In this document: positions 61,327 to 64,000 of the stretch, piece by piece
Numbering within the stretch: position 1 is the stretch's first letter
Layout of the letters: each line of letters begins with the position of its first letter
Assembly: GCA_947038565.1 (NCBI GenBank)
Contig: CAMQWP010000005.1
Location: 52,943-116,942, forward strand
Reading direction: 5' to 3'
Length of the DNA stretch: 64,000 nt
Origin: an uncultured Clostridia bacterium
Lineage (GTDB): Bacteria > Bacillota > Clostridia > Christensenellales > UBA3700
Translations under genes and position numbers: made by a program
The notes under the pieces: generated by a model
Databases searched by the model: none
Told to the model about the DNA's origin: nothing
What the model saw: the letters and a program-made list of their open reading frames with translations, nothing else

Positions 61327-63837
61327 ATGATTACTAGAGAAGATTTTTTAAAACGTATTATAGCTAAGGCTAATAATCATTATGGCAAAAAAATTAATGA
61401 ATGTAGCCGTACTCAATTATATAAAGTAGTTGCGGGTGTGGTTAGGGATATTCTAACAGAAAAGCGTATTGTTTTCAAGAACGCACGTAAAGAACAACAA
61501 ACTAAACAAGTTTATTATATGTCTATGGAGTTTTTGTTAGGCAAATCTCTTAAAAATCATTTGTTTAATCTTGGTTTAACTGATGTTGTAGAAAGCGTAG
61601 TTGGCGAGTACGGCGTAACTGTTGATGAGCTTTGCGATATTGAGCCTGATGCAGGTCTTGGTAATGGCGGTCTTGGTAGACTTGCTGCTGCGTATATGGA
61701 GTCATTGACTAATCTTGACTACGTTGCTAGCGGTTTTTCTATCAAATACGAGTATGGTATATTTAAACAACAAATGGCTAATGGCTGGCAGATGGAGCTA
61801 CCTGATGAGTGGTTGAAAGACGGTGCAGTATGGTTATCAGCACGTGACGAAGAGACTTTTGATGTTCATTTCGGCGGAGAAGTAAGTCAACACTGGCTAG
61901 AGAATCGTATGCAGATAGAGTATAAGAATTCTTATACTATTCGTGCAGTACCTTATGATATGAATATCAGTGGTTACCACACTGGTGCAGTAAATAAACT
62001 AAGATTGTGGGATGCAAAAGCTCCTGTAGATTTTGATATGCAAGCATTCTCACGTGGTGAGTATGTAAAAGCATTAGAAAGCAAATCTCTAGCAGAGTCT
62101 ATCAGTAAGATTTTATATCCTGCTGATGACCATATGGAAGGCAAATCACTTAGATTGAAACAGCAGTATTTCTTCGTTTCAGCGTCTATTCAGTCATTAA
62201 TATCTACTCACATCCGTGACTATGGTACTCTTGATAATCTAGCTGAGAAGGTGTCTATCCATATTAATGATACTCACCCTACTCTTTGTATTCCAGAGCT
62301 TATGAGAATATTACTAGATGAGTACGGCTACAGCTGGGAAAAGTCATGGGATATCGTTTGTAAGACTATGAGTTATACAAATCATACTGTTATGGCTGAG
62401 GCTCTTGAGAAATGGCCTGAGAGTTTATTCTCTATGTTGCTACCTCGTGTACACCAGATAGTAGTAGAGATAAATAATAGATTTTGTGCTAAACTATGGG
62501 ATATGTACCCTGATGATTGGGCAAAGGTTTCATACAATGCTATCATCGGCGAGGGTCAAGTAAAAATGGCTAATATGTGCCTTAGTGCTTCTCACACTAT
62601 TAATGGTGTAAGTGCATTGCATAGTGATCTATTAAAGCAAGACCTATTCCACGATTACCATAAAATGTGTCCAGAGAAGTTTACGAATGTAACTAATGGT
62701 ATCACTTACCGTAGATGGCTTGCATTGTCAAACCCTAAACTTACTAGCTATATTACTAGTCTGATAGGTGATGACTTCTTAAGAGATTGCAATAAACTTG
62801 CAGACTTAGAAAAGTTTAAGGACGATAAAGACGTACTAGCAAATTTAGATAAGATCAAGTATGAGAATAAACTAAGACTTGCTGCGTATATTAAAGAGAA
62901 CAATGGCATAGATATAGATCCAAACAGTATATTTGACGTACAAGTGAAGCGACTTCATGAGTACAAACGTCAATTATTAAACTGTATGAATATTATTGAT
63001 CTATACCTTAGATTGAAAGAAAATCCTGATATGGATATGCATCCAAGAACATTTATATTCGGTGCAAAAGCAGCCCCTAGTTACTATACTGCAAAAAGCA
63101 TAATCAGATTGATATGTATGCTTGGTGAGGAGATCAATAATGATCCTGATATCAAGGGTAAGATCAAAGTAGTTTTCTTAGAGAACTACAGAGTAAGTTT
63201 AGCTGAGATAGTAATGCCTGCATCAGATGTTAGCGAGCAAATATCTATAGCTGGTAAAGAGGCGTCAGGTACTGGTAATATGAAGTTCATGATAAATGGA
63301 GCTATTACTATGGGTACTATGGACGGAGCTAACGTAGAAATACATGAGAATGTCGGCGATGATAATATATTCATATTCGGACTTCGTGAAAATGAGGTTA
63401 ATGATATGTATCGTGCTGGTTACGAGCCTTCAAGATATTACCATTCTAATCCAAGAATTAAGCGTGTCATTGACAAACTTAATAGTGGTGTTGCGGGTGT
63501 ATTGTTTAACGAAGTTGCTCATATCTTGACTACTCGTGATCCATATATGTGTCTTGCTGATTTCGATGCGTATGTAAATGCTCAGAATGAATTAGATAAA
63601 GCATTTGGAGATAGAGAGAAATGGAATAAAATGTCTCTTATCAATATTGCAAAGAGTGGTTTCTTCTCATCAGATAGATCTATAGAAGAGTATGCGAGTA
63701 GAATATGGAACTTGTCTAAAGTAAAATTGGATGTTATGCCTAAGAAGGCTACTCCAGCAGCTAAGCAAGTTTGTCCAGCTAAGACAACAAATGCACCAAA
63801 AAAAGCAGTGAATACTAAGACTACTAAAAAGAAATAA
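61327..63837 (+). CDS. glgP: Glycogen phosphorylase with Lys/Ala/Pro-rich C-terminal tail
   Basis: 836-aa GT35 enzyme releasing glucose-1-phosphate from glycogen. YYMSMEFLLGKSLKNHLFNL, EPDAGLGNGGLGRLAAAYME, VSIHINDTHPTLCIPELMRI and the PLP-lysine motif EASGTGNMKFMINGAITMGT (Lys near 653) are all present. The last 30-35 residues (from about 803) form a tail rich in Lys, Ala, Pro and Thr that goes beyond the normal end of the family and echoes the tail on GlgA. It has its own promoter, an AAGGAG site, and a strong terminator. Confidence 0.95.
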   Translation: MITREDFLKRIIAKANNHYGKKINECSRTQLYKVVAGVVRDILTEKRIVFKNARKEQQTKQVYYMSMEFLLGKSLKNHLFNLGLTDVVESVVGEYGVTVDELCDIEPDAGLGNGGLGRLAAAYMESLTNLDYVASGFSIKYEYGIFKQQMANGWQMELPDEWLKDGAVWLSARDEETFDVHFGGEVSQHWLENRMQIEYKNSYTIRAVPYDMNISGYHTGAVNKLRLWDAKAPVDFDMQAFSRGEYVKALESKSLAESISKILYPADDHMEGKSLRLKQQYFFVSASIQSLISTHIRDYGTLDNLAEKVSIHINDTHPTLCIPELMRILLDEYGYSWEKSWDIVCKTMSYTNHTVMAEALEKWPESLFSMLLPRVHQIVVEINNRFCAKLWDMYPDDWAKVSYNAIIGEGQVKMANMCLSASHTINGVSALHSDLLKQDLFHDYHKMCPEKFTNVTNGITYRRWLALSNPKLTSYITSLIGDDFLRDCNKLADLEKFKDDKDVLANLDKIKYENKLRLAAYIKENNGIDIDPNSIFDVQVKRLHEYKRQLLNCMNIIDLYLRLKENPDMDMHPRTFIFGAKAAPSYYTAKSIIRLICMLGEEINNDPDIKGKIKVVFLENYRVSLAEIVMPASDVSEQISIAGKEASGTGNMKFMINGAITMGTMDGANVEIHENVGDDNIFIFGLRENEVNDMYRAGYEPSRYYHSNPRIKRVIDKLNSGVAGVLFNEVAHILTTRDPYMCLADFDAYVNAQNELDKAFGDREKWNKMSLINIAKSGFFSSDRSIEEYASRIWNLSKVKLDVMPKKATPAAKQVCPAKTTNAPKKAVNTKTTKKK

Positions 63838-63850
63838 GTAATACATTAAT

Positions 63851-63886
63851 ATAAAAAACACACAGCAATAGCTGTGTGTTTTTTAT
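63851..63886 (+). terminator. Terminator of glgP
   Basis: Perfect 14-bp stem AAAAAACACACAGC / GCTGTGTGTTTTTT with loop AATA. Confidence 0.95.
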
Positions 63887-63922
63887 ATTATATTTTATAT
63901 ATTATACTATAGTATGTAGGTT

Positions 63923-64000
63923 TTATGATGACTTGAATTGATTTGTTTATGATGACTTGAATTGATTTGTTTATGATGACTTGAATTGATTTGTTTATGA
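63923..64000 (+). repeat. 24-bp tandem repeat running off the window end
   Basis: Three identical 24-bp units (63923-63946, 63947-63970, 63971-63994; core TTATGATGACTTGAATTGAT) and the first six bases of a fourth. All forward frames contain stops; two reverse frames stay open. It may continue well beyond the window. Confidence 0.9.

Noticed and set aside
63923..64000. 24-bp repeats as a CRISPR array
   Set aside because: The units are directly adjacent with no spacers between them.

Overview
The window is AT-rich DNA from a Gram-positive, endospore-forming Clostridia-type bacterium (phylum Bacillota). This rests on spoIVA (53155-54618), a glgB-glgC-glgD-glgA glycogen operon with the Firmicutes-type GlgD subunit, strong AGGAGG ribosome binding sites, classical sigma-A promoters (TTGACA, 17 bp, TATAAT) and many T-tailed terminators. 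Genus and species cannot be told from the window alone. Gene density is high and most genes lie on the + strand.

Layout. (1) 110-7758: an orphan ABC ATPase, an AraC-type regulator, an APH/choline-kinase-fold kinase overlapping a MATE exporter, a GH36 alpha-galactosidase broken by one in-frame TGA, and a GNAT acetyltransferase. (2) 7759-31937: a surface-polysaccharide locus. It has a priming phosphoglycosyl transferase, a WbuB-like glycosyltransferase, capE-capF-capG (UDP-L-FucNAc synthesis), a LicD-family protein, four more glycosyltransferases, a hexapeptide acyltransferase, a Wzy-like polymerase, a Wzx-like flippase, a WbqC / epimerase / ATP-grasp group, and a DegT aminotransferase with rfbA and rfbB. 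The locus carries scars of remodelling: a phosphoglycosyl-transferase fragment, a glycosyltransferase stub and an ornithine-cyclodeaminase fragment. It also holds a two-gene phage-tail-like cassette with its own promoter. (3) 32101-36402: an operon for an iron/phosphonate-type ABC importer ending in a winged-helix plus LicC-like nucleotidyltransferase fusion. With the LicD protein upstream it suggests uptake, activation and attachment of choline or a related head group to the polysaccharide. (4) About 36600-50400: a decayed mobile island. It contains an unusual array of about ten promoter-like motifs, a frameshifted primase/helicase flanked by two palindrome-rich dyads, an oriT-like G/C-rich stretch, an amidoligase plus gamma-glutamylcyclotransferase cargo pair, a DNA-methylase fragment, small island genes, two overlapping large serine recombinases and a broken IS21-type transposase. 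No relaxase, coupling protein or type IV secretion genes are visible. (5) 50540-54712: a possible small RNA, tRNA-Ser(GCU), an SGNH hydrolase, a LUD-domain protein and spoIVA. (6) 54922-63886: glgBCDA, then glgP from its own promoter, ending in a perfect terminator. The window closes inside a 24-bp tandem repeat.

How it fits together: sugar nucleotides made by CapEFG, RfbAB and the aminotransferase would be assembled on undecaprenyl phosphate by the priming enzyme and glycosyltransferases, flipped by Wzx and polymerised by Wzy. LicD, the acyltransferase and the ATP-grasp/WbqC group would add decorations. The glycogen genes form a complete synthesis and breakdown set. The island looks like an integrative element that has lost its transfer genes but kept its recombinases and the amidoligase cargo.
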